Source of the DNA: DATFNV01 sp963827935
GTDB taxonomy: Bacteria > Planctomycetota > Planctomycetia > Gemmatales > Gemmataceae
NCBI GenBank assembly: GCA_963827935.1
Contig: CAWHCN010000017.1
Span: 310,001 to 374,000 of the forward strand
Direction of reading: 5' to 3'
Length of the DNA: 64,000 nt
Made by a program: the position numbers and the translations under genes. This document shows, in pieces, positions 9,557 to 19,029 of this stretch. The notes below the pieces were generated by a model, which was not told where the DNA came from, did no database searches, and saw nothing but the letters and a program-made list of their open reading frames with translations. Position 1 is the first letter of the stretch. Each line of letters starts with the position of its first letter.

Positions 9557-9960
9557 GCCACTTGCTGGACACCAATTCCTGGGTCGATCACCTCCGGCGT
9601 GGCCCGAAGTCGCAGGTGACGGCCAAGCTGGCAACCGCGCCGCCGGGCAGCATCTATCTCTGTTCAGTCGTTCTTGCGGAATTGATCTACGGCGCCGTTC
9701 ACAGCGGGCCCGCACACCGGGCCGGCAACCTGGCCCTGGTCGCATCGCTCCGGCAGCAGTTCGTATCACTCCCTTTCGATGATGGGGCCGCCGAGGAGTA
9801 TGGCAAGGTTCGGGCGCACCTTGCCGCCCTGGCAACGCCGATTGGGCCGAATGATCTGCTGATCGCCGCCATTGCCCTGGCCAGAGGCCTGACCCTCGTG
9901 ACGCACAATACGAGCGAGTTCAGCCGGGTGCCGGGCTTATCGTTGGAAGATTGGCAATGA
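9553..9960 (+). CDS. vapC: VapC-type PIN-domain ribonuclease toxin
   Basis: The 135-aa protein opens MSHLLDTNSWVDHL from a GTG at 9553. It keeps the PIN acidic residues: Asp6 in LLDTN, Glu in VVLAELIYG, and Asp in GPNDLLIAAIALARG, followed by LVTHNTSEFSRVPGL. PIN toxins of this type cleave tRNA or rRNA. It forms an operon with the antitoxin gene by a four-base overlap. Confidence 0.9.
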   Translation: MSHLLDTNSWVDHLRRGPKSQVTAKLATAPPGSIYLCSVVLAELIYGAVHSGPAHRAGNLALVASLRQQFVSLPFDDGAAEEYGKVRAHLAALATPIGPNDLLIAAIALARGLTLVTHNTSEFSRVPGLSLEDWQ

Positions 9961-9961
9961 G

Positions 9962-10088
9962 TGCTGCGGATTGTCGGGTCGGCAACCCAAGAGCGCTGGC
10001 GGTGGCCGCAGTCGCGGGCCACCTGGGAAGAGGGGGACTGGCCGCCCGATCAGGTGTTCCAGGCCATTCTCGCTGCGATGGGGTAGCC
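9962..10088 (+). repeat. Dispersed ~190 bp repeat, copy B (3' part)
   Basis: It begins right after the vapC stop and holds the 3' two-thirds of the repeat, from about CGGGTCGGCAACCCAAGAGC to GCGATGGGGTAG. Its frame is open (SATQERWRW, WEEGDWPPDQVFQAILAAMG). The 10089-10225 interval beyond it has no gene. Confidence 0.75.
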
Positions 10089-10225
10089 ACTGTAACCGGG
10101 TAGGGTCGGGCACCGCTCCCGCCGCCGGAGTCGCGCTGAATGCAGCCGATTCGCGCAGCGAGGATCGACATCAGCCGCTACGATGCCGAACAGGGGCAGC
10201 AAGATCCAACCTGTCAGGATTCCTC

Positions 10226-10731
10226 ATGGCCAGCAAGATCTTCGGCCCATTCAAGCGGCGGACCCGGCAGCACGTCATCGCCGATCAGAGCGTCAACCAC
10301 GCGGAACGGTTCATCATCGATGAAGGCCACGCCGCCCAGCGCCTGGAGAAGGACTACGGTTACGACCTGCTTCTGTTCACCTTCGACGAGCAGGGCTACG
10401 GCGAACCGGACTTCCTCTCCCTCCAGCTCAAGGCGGCCGAGTCGTTGCAGGCCGTCGGCGCGGATTACGTCTTCGACGTGGACATTCGGGACTACAACCT
10501 CTGGATGTTGGAGAGGATGCCGGTTATCCTGATCTTGTTCGACGCTTCCCGCCGGCGGGCCTTCTGGCTCTGCGTGCAGAGCTACTTCCGCGACAACCCC
10601 GCCCGCCGGCCGAGGCAAGCGCAAAGACCGTGCGGGCCCGTGTACCAAGTCGTCGGGTCCTCAACCGGCGCGCGATCGCGAAAATGCGCGACCTCAAGTG
10701 GGAGGCGCGGCGCCGGGCGGTTGGAGGCTAG
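10226..10731 (+). CDS. DUF4365-like protein, one frameshift
   Basis: MASKIFGPFKRRTRQHVIAD starts at 10226. The part AERFIIDEGHAAQRLEKDYGYD, EPDFLSLQLKAAESL and MPVILILFDASRRRAFWL matches the DUF4365 pattern, a domain with a PD-(D/E)xK-nuclease-like layout (Asp in YGYD, Q-L-K in LSLQLKA). Near 10608 the frame shifts and continues AKTVRARVPSRRVLNR to the TAG at 10731. The next gene starts two bases later, so they form an operon. Function is unproven; DUF4365 is often found in defence or accessory regions. Confidence 0.65.
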
Positions 10732-10733
10732 GC

Positions 10734-10991
10734 ATGAAAAGGACCAAGGTGACCTACGGCCAGCTGGACCGGGTGCTACGCTCGCTGGGCTTTTCCAGCC
10801 GGCTGGTGAACGGCGATCCGCCGGCCCGCGTCTATGACCATAAGGAAACCGGGGCGAGCTTCATGATCCCGCCCCTTCCCGAGACCGACTTCGTGCTGGA
10901 TTATCACCTTGCCGGTGCGCAGAAGACGCTGGACCTCTTCGGCATCGCTGATGCGAAGGTGTTCGATGCCCAACTTCAGAAAGCGGGGTAA
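10734..10991 (+). CDS. Small protein of unknown function, HicA-like in outline
   Basis: This 85-aa protein (MKRTKVTYGQLDRVLRSLGF) lies two bases after the DUF4365 gene. The helix TYGQLDRVLRSLGF, then PARVYDHKETGASFMIPPLP, recalls the HicA layout of helix then strand with a small hydrophobic sheet, but the catalytic His of HicA is not present at the expected place (VYDHKETGA is the nearest). A broken copy lies at 8921. It may be a partner for the upstream protein. Confidence 0.6.
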   Translation: MKRTKVTYGQLDRVLRSLGFSSRLVNGDPPARVYDHKETGASFMIPPLPETDFVLDYHLAGAQKTLDLFGIADAKVFDAQLQKAG

Positions 10992-11016
10992 GGGCAGCGC
11001 TGGCCGGGAGCGGAGC

Positions 11017-11150
11017 GATGGCCAATCCGCAGTCCCTGTCGCCCGGTCCGCTGGGGGTGACGTGGGCTGAAGGCGGGGCGGTGCGGATGATCGGCTCGGC
11101 AACCCAAGAGCGCTGGCGGTGGTCGCAGTCGCGGGCCGCGTGGGAAGAGG
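11017..11150 (+). repeat. Dispersed ~190 bp repeat, copy C (5' part)
   Basis: The copy begins GCGATGGCCAATCCGCAGTC 25 bases after the stop of the small gene ending at 10991 and diverges from the other copies near 11150. Confidence 0.75.
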
Positions 11151-11235
11151 CAGCGCCCGGCGTCGCGTCGGGAGGGACAACACGGTAGAATGGCCTCCCT
11201 GGTAGTGCAGCGAGCCTCAATGTCAGTGGCGCGGC

Positions 11236-11445
11236 ATGACGAAAGCACCCGAAAAAGGCGAGAACGAGATCACCAAGGAGGCCAAGCTGGAGGCCGTGCG
11301 CACGGGGAAGGACGTTTGTGATATCCTGATTGCGATGCTGAAAAAGGCCAAGGCGGCCAAGGACAAGGACCGAGAGCGGCAGATCAAGCGTGCCCAGAAG
11401 TTCCTGCGATGCCGGAATAGGCGCAAGCGAGGGAAGAACCCATGA
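11236..11445 (+). CDS. Small highly charged protein, unknown
   Basis: This 69-aa Lys/Glu/Arg-rich protein contains EAVRTGKDVCDILIAMLKKA and a basic tail. Its stop overlaps the next start by four bases (ATGA), so it is coupled to the DUF4288 gene. I recognise no family; the basic tail suggests nucleic-acid contact. Confidence 0.6.
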   Translation: MTKAPEKGENEITKEAKLEAVRTGKDVCDILIAMLKKAKAAKDKDRERQIKRAQKFLRCRNRRKRGKNP

Positions 11446-11826
11446 ACAACTGGTACTCGGCCCATTCTCATCCTGTACGTGAAGCTAAAGGATCAGCCGC
11501 AGCGGAGCTTCACGGTCTGGGAGAACATTGTGCTCATCAAGGCTCCCACCGAGGAGGACGCCTTCACGAAAGCGACCCGACGTGGCCAGGAAGAGGAAGG
11601 GGACGACGATGGGTCTTTCCGCTGGGAGGGCAAACCCGCACGCTGGGTGTTTGCGGGCATCCGGAAATTGACGCTGTGCGATGACCCGGAACAACGGCCC
11701 GGCGACGGCACGGAGGTTTCGTACCTGGAGCTGGAAGTCGATTCCGAGCAAGCGCTGTCCAAGCTGGTCCGTGGCGGCGTCGTTTCCGTGAAGTACACGG
11801 AAGAGTTTTCCCACGCCGAACGCTGA
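11442..11826 (+). CDS. DUF4288 family protein, one frameshift
   Basis: The ATG at 11442 opens MNNWYSAH. A base is out of place near 11465, after which the sequence reads LILYVKLKDQ and continues in the second frame with VWENIVLIKAPTEEDAFTKA, EGKPARWVFAGIRKLTLC and an acidic C-terminus. WYSAH...VWEN..LI and WVFAGIRKL are the hallmarks of DUF4288. The biochemical role is unknown. It is coupled to the 69-aa gene upstream. Confidence 0.75.
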
Positions 11827-11940
11827 CCCGGGATTGTGGCCCGATGGACTTGAGGCCGGGCGGCCGCCTGGCGTGTCCCACATGGTCGTGATCGACCTGG
11901 AAAACCAGGCCGTCTTGCACCGGAGGATGTCCCGCGCGCG

Positions 11941-12133
11941 GCGATGGCCAATCCGCAGTCCCTGTCGCCCGGTCAGCTGGAGGTGACGTGGGCTGAAGGC
12001 GGGGCGGGGCGGATCATCGGGTCGGCAACCCAAGAGCGCTGGCGGTGGTCGCAGTCGCGTGCCACCTGGGAAGAGGGGTGGCTGCCCGCCCGATCAGGTC
12101 TTCCAGGCCATTCTCGCTGCGATGGGGTAGCCC
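11941..12133 (+). repeat. Dispersed ~190 bp repeat, copy D (full length)
   Basis: This copy spans the whole unit from GCGATGGCCAATCCGCAGTC to GCGATGGGGTAG, with small indels around GAGGGGTGGCTGCCC. The rest of 11827-12259 shows no other gene. Confidence 0.75.
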
Positions 12134-12259
12134 CCTGTAGGGGGGAAGGTCCGGGCGCAGCCCGCGCTGGCCCGGACGGGGCCGGCGCCGGCTCGGTCGG
12201 CCGTCGGGCGAGAGGCAAGAGCGAGCTGGGCCCCCGCTGGTTTCCGTTTCTTTCCCGCG

Positions 12260-13033
12260 TTACCCACTCTGTTCAGCGGCCGCGACACAATCCTGTGGTC
12301 TAAGTCTCCACCCTTTGCCACTGAGTCTGTGGGGTGCCAGTTTCATCCCGTCAGCTCGCATTGCGTCTAAGAAAGCCTCAGTCACACATAGTTCATTCCA
12401 ACAAAGTTGCTGAATCTTGGCTGCCTCATTCACAACTTCGCCGATGTAGTCAGGACGGCCAAGGAGAAAGACCTGCGTGACTTCGCCAATCGTGATGCCA
12501 CAACCAATGGCGAGGTCAGCCGGAAGCTGCGGCTTAACTTGCTCGACAAGTGTTGAGCATGCTATCGCGAATGCTGCAGCATGACCTACCGGGACGTAAT
12601 CATGGCTGTTTGGCCGTTCGTGAGTAGAGCTTTCTTCGGAGACGATCATGAACCCATCGCCAGTTCCCTTCGTGAAGAGCCGGTGACACCAGGCTTTCGA
12701 GAACGCAGCCTGGAATTCCTCCTCAAGCATGCCAACGATATTCTGAATGCTCTTTGGCTCTTGGTCCTTGGACCACGACGTGAAATTGCGAAGGTCCAAG
12801 AAGCCGACGATGGCTCTGCATTTTCGGCCTTCTCGGATTATCTCGATCGGAAGGGCTGAGACAGGGAAGCCGATGTCGGGATTGTCCTCCCAGACCGCGA
12901 TGCCATGGCTGTAAACTTGGTAACGCCCATTAAGGCTTGAGGCTAGGAATCGCTCTTCGGTTCGGGGCAAGCCCAGTTGCGAAACAGCTTGGCCAAGTGC
13001 TCCCCTGAAGCCTGCATGCAGAACCATCGGCAT
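12260..13033 (-). CDS. Class III nucleotidyl cyclase-like protein with LGFP-like N-terminus
   Basis: The cyclase domain runs from about residue 60 to 240. AIVGFLDLRNFTSW carries the first metal Asp, LFTKGTGDGFMIV the second Asp and a purine-contact Lys, and LGRPDYIGEVVNEAAKIQQL the transition-state Asn; the Arg usual in the last motif (NxAAR) is Lys here. Ahead of it, LGLPRTEERF and GRYQVYSHGIAVWEDNPDIG resemble LGFP-type repeats. There is no membrane segment, so it would be cytoplasmic. The start is uncertain: 13033 and 13027 both overlap the upstream small gene in another frame by about 100 bases, and a frameshift joining the two is possible. Confidence 0.65.
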   Translation of the reverse strand: MPMVLHAGFRGALGQAVSQLGLPRTEERFLASSLNGRYQVYSHGIAVWEDNPDIGFPVSALPIEIIREGRKCRAIVGFLDLRNFTSWSKDQEPKSIQNIVGMLEEEFQAAFSKAWCHRLFTKGTGDGFMIVSEESSTHERPNSHDYVPVGHAAAFAIACSTLVEQVKPQLPADLAIGCGITIGEVTQVFLLGRPDYIGEVVNEAAKIQQLCWNELCVTEAFLDAMRADGMKLAPHRLSGKGWRLRPQDCVAAAEQSG

Positions 13034-13208
13034 AGATGACGACACCTTGAGGAGGACCATTAGAGAAGGTGAACACCCAAGTGTCAGGATCCTCCTGGCG
13101 CGCCTCTGGCGTCACGCGTGCCCATTCCGCTGGTGGGCGTCGATTGGTATCCCCTGTGATTAGGTCCAAGTACTCGGCTAGACGCTCCCGGGCTTCCTCT
13201 TCTGTCAT
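12930..13208 (-). CDS. Small protein, Imm35-like N-terminus (tentative)
   Basis: MTEEEARERLAEYLDLITGD followed by DTWVFTFS resembles immunity-type small proteins such as Imm35. The last 40 residues look unlike the family and overlap the cyclase gene, so the true frame may shift near 13040 into the cyclase. Treat it as provisional. Confidence 0.45.
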   Translation of the reverse strand: MTEEEARERLAEYLDLITGDTNRRPPAEWARVTPEARQEDPDTWVFTFSNGPPQGVVIYADGSACRLQGSTWPSCFATGLAPNRRAIPSLKP

Positions 13209-13309
13209 GTGAACACCCCACCTGCAAGCGACTCAGCGCAATAGCGCATTCTCGCAAACGAAAAAAACGACTACCCACTCTCTCGGGAACAGTTCCTAGA
13301 TCTGTCCAG

Positions 13310-16300
13310 TCAGCTAACCGCAAGCGTTCCGAACCACCTCTTCCGCATCTGCCAGCGCCCGGCGAAATCGGCCCGGCCAGTGCGGGTCAGTTCGGATTGC
13401 AGGATCGAGACGGCCTCCCGTGCTTGCTGGCAGGCCTCCGCCCGCCGCCCCAGCCGAAGGAGAATATCTGCGTGGCCAGTGTACCCCGAAGCCAGATCAT
13501 CCGCGAATTCGCGGCGGCCCTCGCGTCGCACCAGTTCTTCGCCGAGATTAATCGCAGCACTGTAGTCAGCGAGAGCGTCCGCCGAGCGGCCCAACTCGGC
13601 CAAGGCGCTACCCCGATTCATGTAGGCCCTGGCCAGAGTGTCGCGCAGCTCCGGGCGGTTTTCGCGGTGCACCATCTCCTCGTACAAGCCAATTGCGGCA
13701 TGGGACTCGCTAAACGCCTCTTCGACGTGGCCCAGTTCCAGCATGGCGCTACCCCGGTTCAGGTGAGCGGTGGCTAGGTCGTTGCATAGCTCGTGGCGGT
13801 CCTCGCCATGCACCAGCTCGCCGTACAGGTCGATCGAGGCGCCGTAGTCCGCCAAGGACTCCACCCAGCATCCGAGTTCGTCTTGGGCGAGGGCCCGGTT
13901 TACGTAGGCCTTTGCTAGCTCGTTGCGCAGCTCGCGGCGTCCCTCGCCATCCACCAACTCCTGGTACAGCCCGATCGACGTCCCGTAGTCAGCCAGCGCC
14001 TCACTCATGCGTCCCAAACTTCGCAGGGTCACGCCACGGTTCTGGTAGGCTATAGCCAGCCTGTTGCGCAGTTCGCGGCGGCCCTCGCCGTGCGCCAGCT
14101 CTTCGAGCATGCTGATCGAGGCGCAAAAGTCGGTGAGCGCCTCTTGCTGCCGCCTGAGGGCGACCAGAGCTATGCCGCGGTTCATGTAGACCCCGGCTAG
14201 ATCGGCGCGGAACTCATGGCGGCCTTCGCGGTGTACCATCTCTTCGCACAGCCTGATGCAGTTGGTGTGGTCGGCCAGCGACTCCGCCAAGGACCCCAGA
14301 TGCGTGAGCACGCTGCCACGGGCGCTGTACGCCAGGGCAAGCAATTTGCGCAATTCACGGCGGCTCTCGCGATTCGTCAACTCCTCGAAAAGTGCGATGG
14401 AGGCCGCGTAATCGCCCAGCGCGTTCTCAAGGCGGCCGAGGGTGACTAGAGTGGTGCCCCGGTTCATGTAGGCCGTGGCCAGTACTTTTCCCACCTCGCT
14501 CATATCCTCGCGATGCACCAACTGCTCATACTGGGCGATGCAGCAGCCGAAGTCTTCTAGTGCCTCCGCCCTGCGGCCCAGTTTGCTCATGGCGTTAGCA
14601 CGGTTCATGTAGGTCAAGGCCAAGTCGTTCCGCAATTCAGGACGGTCCTGGCGCTGCACAAGGTCCTCGCGCAGGACAATCGCGGCATCGTAGTCGGTCA
14701 GCGCATCCTCAAGGCGGCCCAATTCCTGCAGGGTAATAGCCCGGTGCATGTATGCTGAAGCCAGGTCACTCCGCAGGTTGCGCCGGCCTTCGCGCTCGAC
14801 CAACTCGTTGCGCAGGATGATCGCGGCGCTGTGGTCTGCAAGCGCCTCCGCCAAGCGGCCCAATTGGCCCAGGACGTTCCCCCGGCCCAGGTGCGTACCA
14901 GCCAACTCGTTGCGCAAATCGCCCCGGCCCTGTCGCTGAACCTGGTCTTCCCACATCCTGAGGGCCATATCATATGCCAGCAGACAGGCGGCGAATTCTC
15001 CTTTCTCCCAGAGCGCATTCCCATCATTTAGACAGGCGCCCGCAAGCGCCGTATCCTCTAGGAGTGCCCGCGGAGTTCAGGCTCAGTCGCATGGTCAAGC
15101 AGGTGAAACAGCAGATACCTCTCCACCGGATCAAACGGATCGACGGCCGACCAGTCCTTCCCGAAACGCCGCACCGCCAACTCCGCTAATCGACGGTCAG
15201 CAGCCGCCAGGCGCCCCTTCCAGGCATTGTCCTCCGTCAGGAACTGGCGGACGGCATCGTGGCCCAGGCTGTACAGCGTCTCCGTGTCCCACGGCTCGCG
15301 GCGGCTGCGGAGTAGGTCGGCGAGGTCGTCCAAGATCACGATCAGCCGCGAGCGCTCCAGGCCCCACGCCTCCAGGTGCGTCATGCCCACGGGCTCGCGG
15401 GCTACGGCGATCAGGGCCAGCGCCTTGGCGTACCAGCCGTGGAACAGCTCGTTGCCCACGCGGCCGCGCAGGTGCTCGAAGAAGGCGGGGTAGTAGGCGG
15501 CCGGGGGCGGGAGCTGCGTCAGGTCGGTGTAGACGCCGAAGTGCAGGGCCCGGCAGTAATGGAAGACGTACAGGAAGCTGCCGCCGGCCTGGTCGATCAG
15601 TGGGTCGGCCCAGGCGGCGGGCAGCGGCCCCTGGCCGTCCGGTCGGGGCCGGGCCAGGCGCTTCGCCACGTAAGACCGCAGGACTGCCCGGTGCTCCGGC
15701 TCGTCCGGCCCGACGCGCAGCTCGCAGAAATGGTCCGCCATGCTGCGCACGCGCTGCAGTCCGCTCTCCGCCGCGGCCCGCACCCCGGGCCGGGTGGACA
15801 GCACCAGGTAGCAGCCCTGCGGCAGCGCGCCCGCCGGCGGCCAAAGGTCGGGCACGTCACTATCGGCCGGCAGGTCGTCCAGGCCGTCCAGGGCCACGAC
15901 CAGTTCGCCCAGGCCGTTGGCTCGCATCACCTCCGTAAGCCAGGCCGCGAAGCGCGTGTGCGGGTCCGGGCCATCCGGCCAGGCCGGCACCTGCCAGCGC
16001 TTCACCCGGCGAGCCCGCTCGGTCAGCGCGGTCCGGACATCGCTGGCCCGCGGCGCGGTCGGGCTGTGCAGCGACACGTCCAGCAGCGGGACGGTCCGGC
16101 CCAGCGCCGCCGGCAACATGCCGGCGTGGTCGAGGCCCTGGGTCGCCCAACTCTTGCCCGCGCCGCCCGGGCCCATCAGCACCAGCACGCCGCGGTCGTG
16201 CGTTCGCAGGAAGTCCGCCACCTGCCGTGCCAGGTAGGCCGGCGGCTCAAATTCGTGCTGGAAATCGCGGAAGCGCTCCGGGTCCGGCTCGCGCCGCTCC

Positions 16301-17250
16301 CCCGGGTCGGGCTGTGTGGCCGCCGTAGCTGGAGCTTTCGCCCCGGCTATCCGTGTGCTCCAGGTGCGCAGGGGCTCCAGGTCCTTGACGTCGTTACTGT
16401 GCCCCTCGATGAAGTCGAGGAACTGGGCGCGGTGCTTGCCGCTGTCGTACTTGTCCAGGTAGAACGCCGTCCACTGGCCGCAGACGGCACAGAGCTGCAC
16501 GCTCAGGAGCGGCGTCAGGGGCAGGGCGTCGCCGGTGGGCGTCCGCAGCCGCACGGGCGGGAGAAGGGGCCCGGCGGCGGCGGGCAGGTGGCCGTGATAG
16601 AACGGCAACGGCGACTTCTCGCCCCAGGTCAGGATTTCACCCTTCGGCCCGTCCGATTCCAGCGCCAGCGATTCCAGCAAGGGCCGGCACAGGTCGAAGG
16701 CGTCGTGGAGCCGGCCCAGCCAGTGCAGCGCGTCGTCGGCCTAGCTGGCCAGGTCCTTGCGGAAGACGCCGTGGCCGAAGCAACTGTTCCGCCAGGCGAT
16801 GAAGTCGTCGGGGTTGCGGTCGTCCTTGTCGCTGGTGAATAGGCGATAGAGTCGCTCCCGTTTGCCGGCCTGGAAAAGCAAGGGCCCAAGCAGGGGAAGC
16901 CGCGCTTGGGGAACGCATTCGTCCTTGAGGGCGATCTCCAGCAGCTTCGCCCAGTCGCCATCGGTGAGGCCGCCCTTTTTGAGCAGCTGGTCGAGCAGCT
17001 TCTGGGTACGCGGGTCGTCGGCCGGGGCGCTGGTCATGTGGTCGGCGACGGCCAGGGTGGCCAGGAACTTGAGCAGGCCCTCCCACACGTCCTTCAGTTG
17101 CCAGGCGGCGTGGACGGCTTGCCCCTCATCCATCCAGCGGTGGATGTCGTCGTAGCCGGCGACGACGGGCCAGGGGAAGGTCTCCACCGCGGCGGCGGCG
17201 TAGTGGCGCTCGCTGCGCGGGGGGAATAGCGGTTCGGGGGGAGGCGACAT
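13310..17250 (-). CDS. STAND-like NTPase with C-terminal TPR array (in-frame TAG and one frameshift)
   Basis: Three open segments join into one protein of about 1,310 aa. Segment 1 (17250-16744) is an N-terminal helical domain (DIHRWMDEGQAVHAAWQLKD). An in-frame TAG at 16743-16741 separates it from segment 2, which continues ADDALHWLGRLHDAF, then LCAVCGQWTAFYLDKYD, then the NTPase with Walker A GPGGAGKS and Walker B ELVVALDGLDDLP. Near 15070 the frame shifts in a GGG run and passes into segment 3, about 12 repeats of roughly 48 aa of the form LGRxxEALADYxAAI (TPR). Nucleotide-driven oligomerisation and ligand sensing by the TPR array would fit STAND family behaviour. It is downstream of two small genes on the same strand, probably one operon. 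Confidence 0.75.
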
Positions 17251-17345
17251 GGGGCGTGGTCCTCAATCGAGGGGACATAGGGCTCAAGAATGGGGATAGC
17301 AGGGACCGGAAAGTTCGAGTAGCGACAGCTTGTCCACCCTGCCAA

Positions 17346-17894
17346 TCAGTGCCCAGCCCAGTCCTCCACGGTGCCGACTTCCTTCGTGACGACCCAGACT
17401 GGCTCGCTGTTCGGCAGTCGCTCGGCAAGTCGTCGCCGGGCCGCCTCGGCTTCTTCTTGCGTGGCGAAGCGCAGCTGCGGATTGTCCTCGCCAAAAAGGG
17501 CCGAGGCACCTTCTTCGATCAGGGCGTCCTTGCACTGGTCCATCGTGACTGCGTCGCCTCTGCGGAGGGCGGCGATCACCTGATACGGCAACATGCCGGC
17601 AGCGTGCGCCTCGGGGACCGTCAGGCCGCTGGCAAGGGCGATCCGATCGCGATAATCCCGGCCCTCGGCCTCGTCGTACGCGCGGAGGATGGTGGCGGTG
17701 CGATCCTCGAGCGGCACGCGGTCCCATTCGTCCCAGACGACGTTCACGCGGAGTTTGCCCGTGGGGAACTCCTCTTCGTCGATCAGCGGCTGACCTGACT
17801 GCCGGTCGGACTTCAACTCGTCAACCAGTCGCTCGACCAGGTTGCCGACCGTCCGGCGCGGCAGTTCCTCAGAGCCCCTGCGCTTGCGCGGCAT
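17346..17894 (-). CDS. Unknown 182-aa protein coupled to a HEPN-like gene
   Basis: The start chosen is the ATG at 17894 (MPRKRRGSEELPRRTVGN), eight bases after the HEPN-like gene's stop. Features: a basic N-terminus, a beta segment KLRVNVVWDEWDRVPLEDR, a helix with RAYDEAEGRDYRDRIALA, and a C-terminal RRLAERLPNSEPVWVV. I do not recognise the family; it is probably cytoplasmic. Its tight spacing suggests it works with the upstream protein and possibly the STAND protein 95 bases downstream. Confidence 0.7.
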   Translation of the reverse strand: MPRKRRGSEELPRRTVGNLVERLVDELKSDRQSGQPLIDEEEFPTGKLRVNVVWDEWDRVPLEDRTATILRAYDEAEGRDYRDRIALASGLTVPEAHAAGMLPYQVIAALRRGDAVTMDQCKDALIEEGASALFGEDNPQLRFATQEEAEAARRRLAERLPNSEPVWVVTKEVGTVEDWAGH

Positions 17895-17902
17895 GGTTTG
17901 CC

Positions 17903-18415
17903 TCATAAGGTGTGCGAATTGACCAGAAGCCATTCGGCGGCTACGCGGACCTGTCGGACTTCATGCAGGTACGCACGGTTCTTGTGGTAGCGAAGCGTCT
18001 CGCGCCAGAGCTGCCCGATGCGTTGCCCGCACCCTTGAACCTGTGCGGCGAAGGCCGGGGCGTAGGCGGTGGCCAGGGTCAAGGCCCGGACCCCCACGAG
18101 AAGCTCGGCCCAGGCACGGACGTTGTGGCCGGCCCCCTGGGTCGGCCAGGCGATGCTCAGCGGCGCGGCCCGCCCGCGGTTGATGGCCGGATTGATGTGC
18201 CCGGGGACCGTAATCGGGTCGTCCTCTGCGATCCCGAGCAGCGAAAAGTAGGCGGCCTTGAGCAGCATCTCGGCCGCATACCCCCAGAGATAAATCGCGG
18301 CGGTGCGGTTGCCGGCTCCAGCGAGGGCAGGACCGTCAAGGTACCGCTGCCGCGCGGAAACCCGGAATTCACCAACACTGTCGGGCCGGCAGCGGTCAAT
18401 CAGTCTTCTTGGCAT
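17903..18415 (-). CDS. HEPN-like helical protein
   Basis: The 170-aa protein has the HEPN-type helix RYLDGPALAGAGNRTAAIYL followed by YAAEMLLKAAYF, and a late Arg-rich helical segment (LRYHKNRAYLHEVRQVRVAA). The first helix pattern (hydrophobic AIYLWGYAAEMLLKA) is typical of HEPN proteins. The RxxxxH ribonuclease motif is not clear, although RAYLHEVR is near. It leads a minus-strand cluster with the 182-aa gene and the STAND NTPase-TPR gene. Confidence 0.55.
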   Translation of the reverse strand: MPRRLIDRCRPDSVGEFRVSARQRYLDGPALAGAGNRTAAIYLWGYAAEMLLKAAYFSLLGIAEDDPITVPGHINPAINRGRAAPLSIAWPTQGAGHNVRAWAELLVGVRALTLATAYAPAFAAQVQGCGQRIGQLWRETLRYHKNRAYLHEVRQVRVAAEWLLVNSHTL

Positions 18416-18529
18416 CGAGATGCCCTACTCCGGCCACGGTCTTGAATCAAGCTCGCCATCGCGGCACCCTCAATTGTTTGGCCGGGCTCATCCTTCGGTT
18501 CTTTATCGGTCAGTTTACAGTGTGGCAGC

Positions 18530-18838
18530 ATCCGAGCCAAGCACGCGGGGCTCCAGGTCCTTCTGGGCGATCCTGTGTCCCTCCTCGAAGTTCAGGAACT
18601 GGGCGCGGTGCTTGTCGCGGTCGTACTTGTCCAGGTAAAACGCCGTCCACTGGCCGCAGACAGCACAGAGTTGCACGCTCAGGAGCGGCGTCAGGGGCAG
18701 GGCGTCGCCGGCGGGCGTCCGCACCCGCACGGGCGGGAGAAGCGAGCCGGCGGCGGCGGGCAGGTGGCCGTGGTAGAACGGTAGCGGCGACTTCTCGCCC
18801 CAGGTCAGGATTTCCCCCTTCGGCCCGTCCGACTCGCA
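18530..18838 (-). pseudogene. Partial duplicate of the STAND protein's CAVCGQW region
   Basis: About 100 codons nearly identical to 16380-16680 (ESDGPKGEILTWGEKSPLPF, then LCAVCGQWTAFYLDKYD). The match ends abruptly at about 18838 and 18530, and neither flank has the rest of the gene. The IS110 transposase gene starts its 3' end about 190 bases further on. It reads as a fragment of a second gene copy. Confidence 0.75.
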
Positions 18839-19029
18839 CATGGGTTCAGCCCATGCGCCCACGTCGATTTGCTTTCAATGAACAAGGCCCCGCTACCCGG
18901 GCGAGAGGTGTCGTGCTCGGGCAGCGATCTTACCGTGCGCGTATTTTCGACGCCACCGCCCCAAGCGGCTCGGCTTGAGATCGACCTCGCCTACTTCCCC
19001 AACGTCGTCTGTTGCCCCGCCGACCCTGC

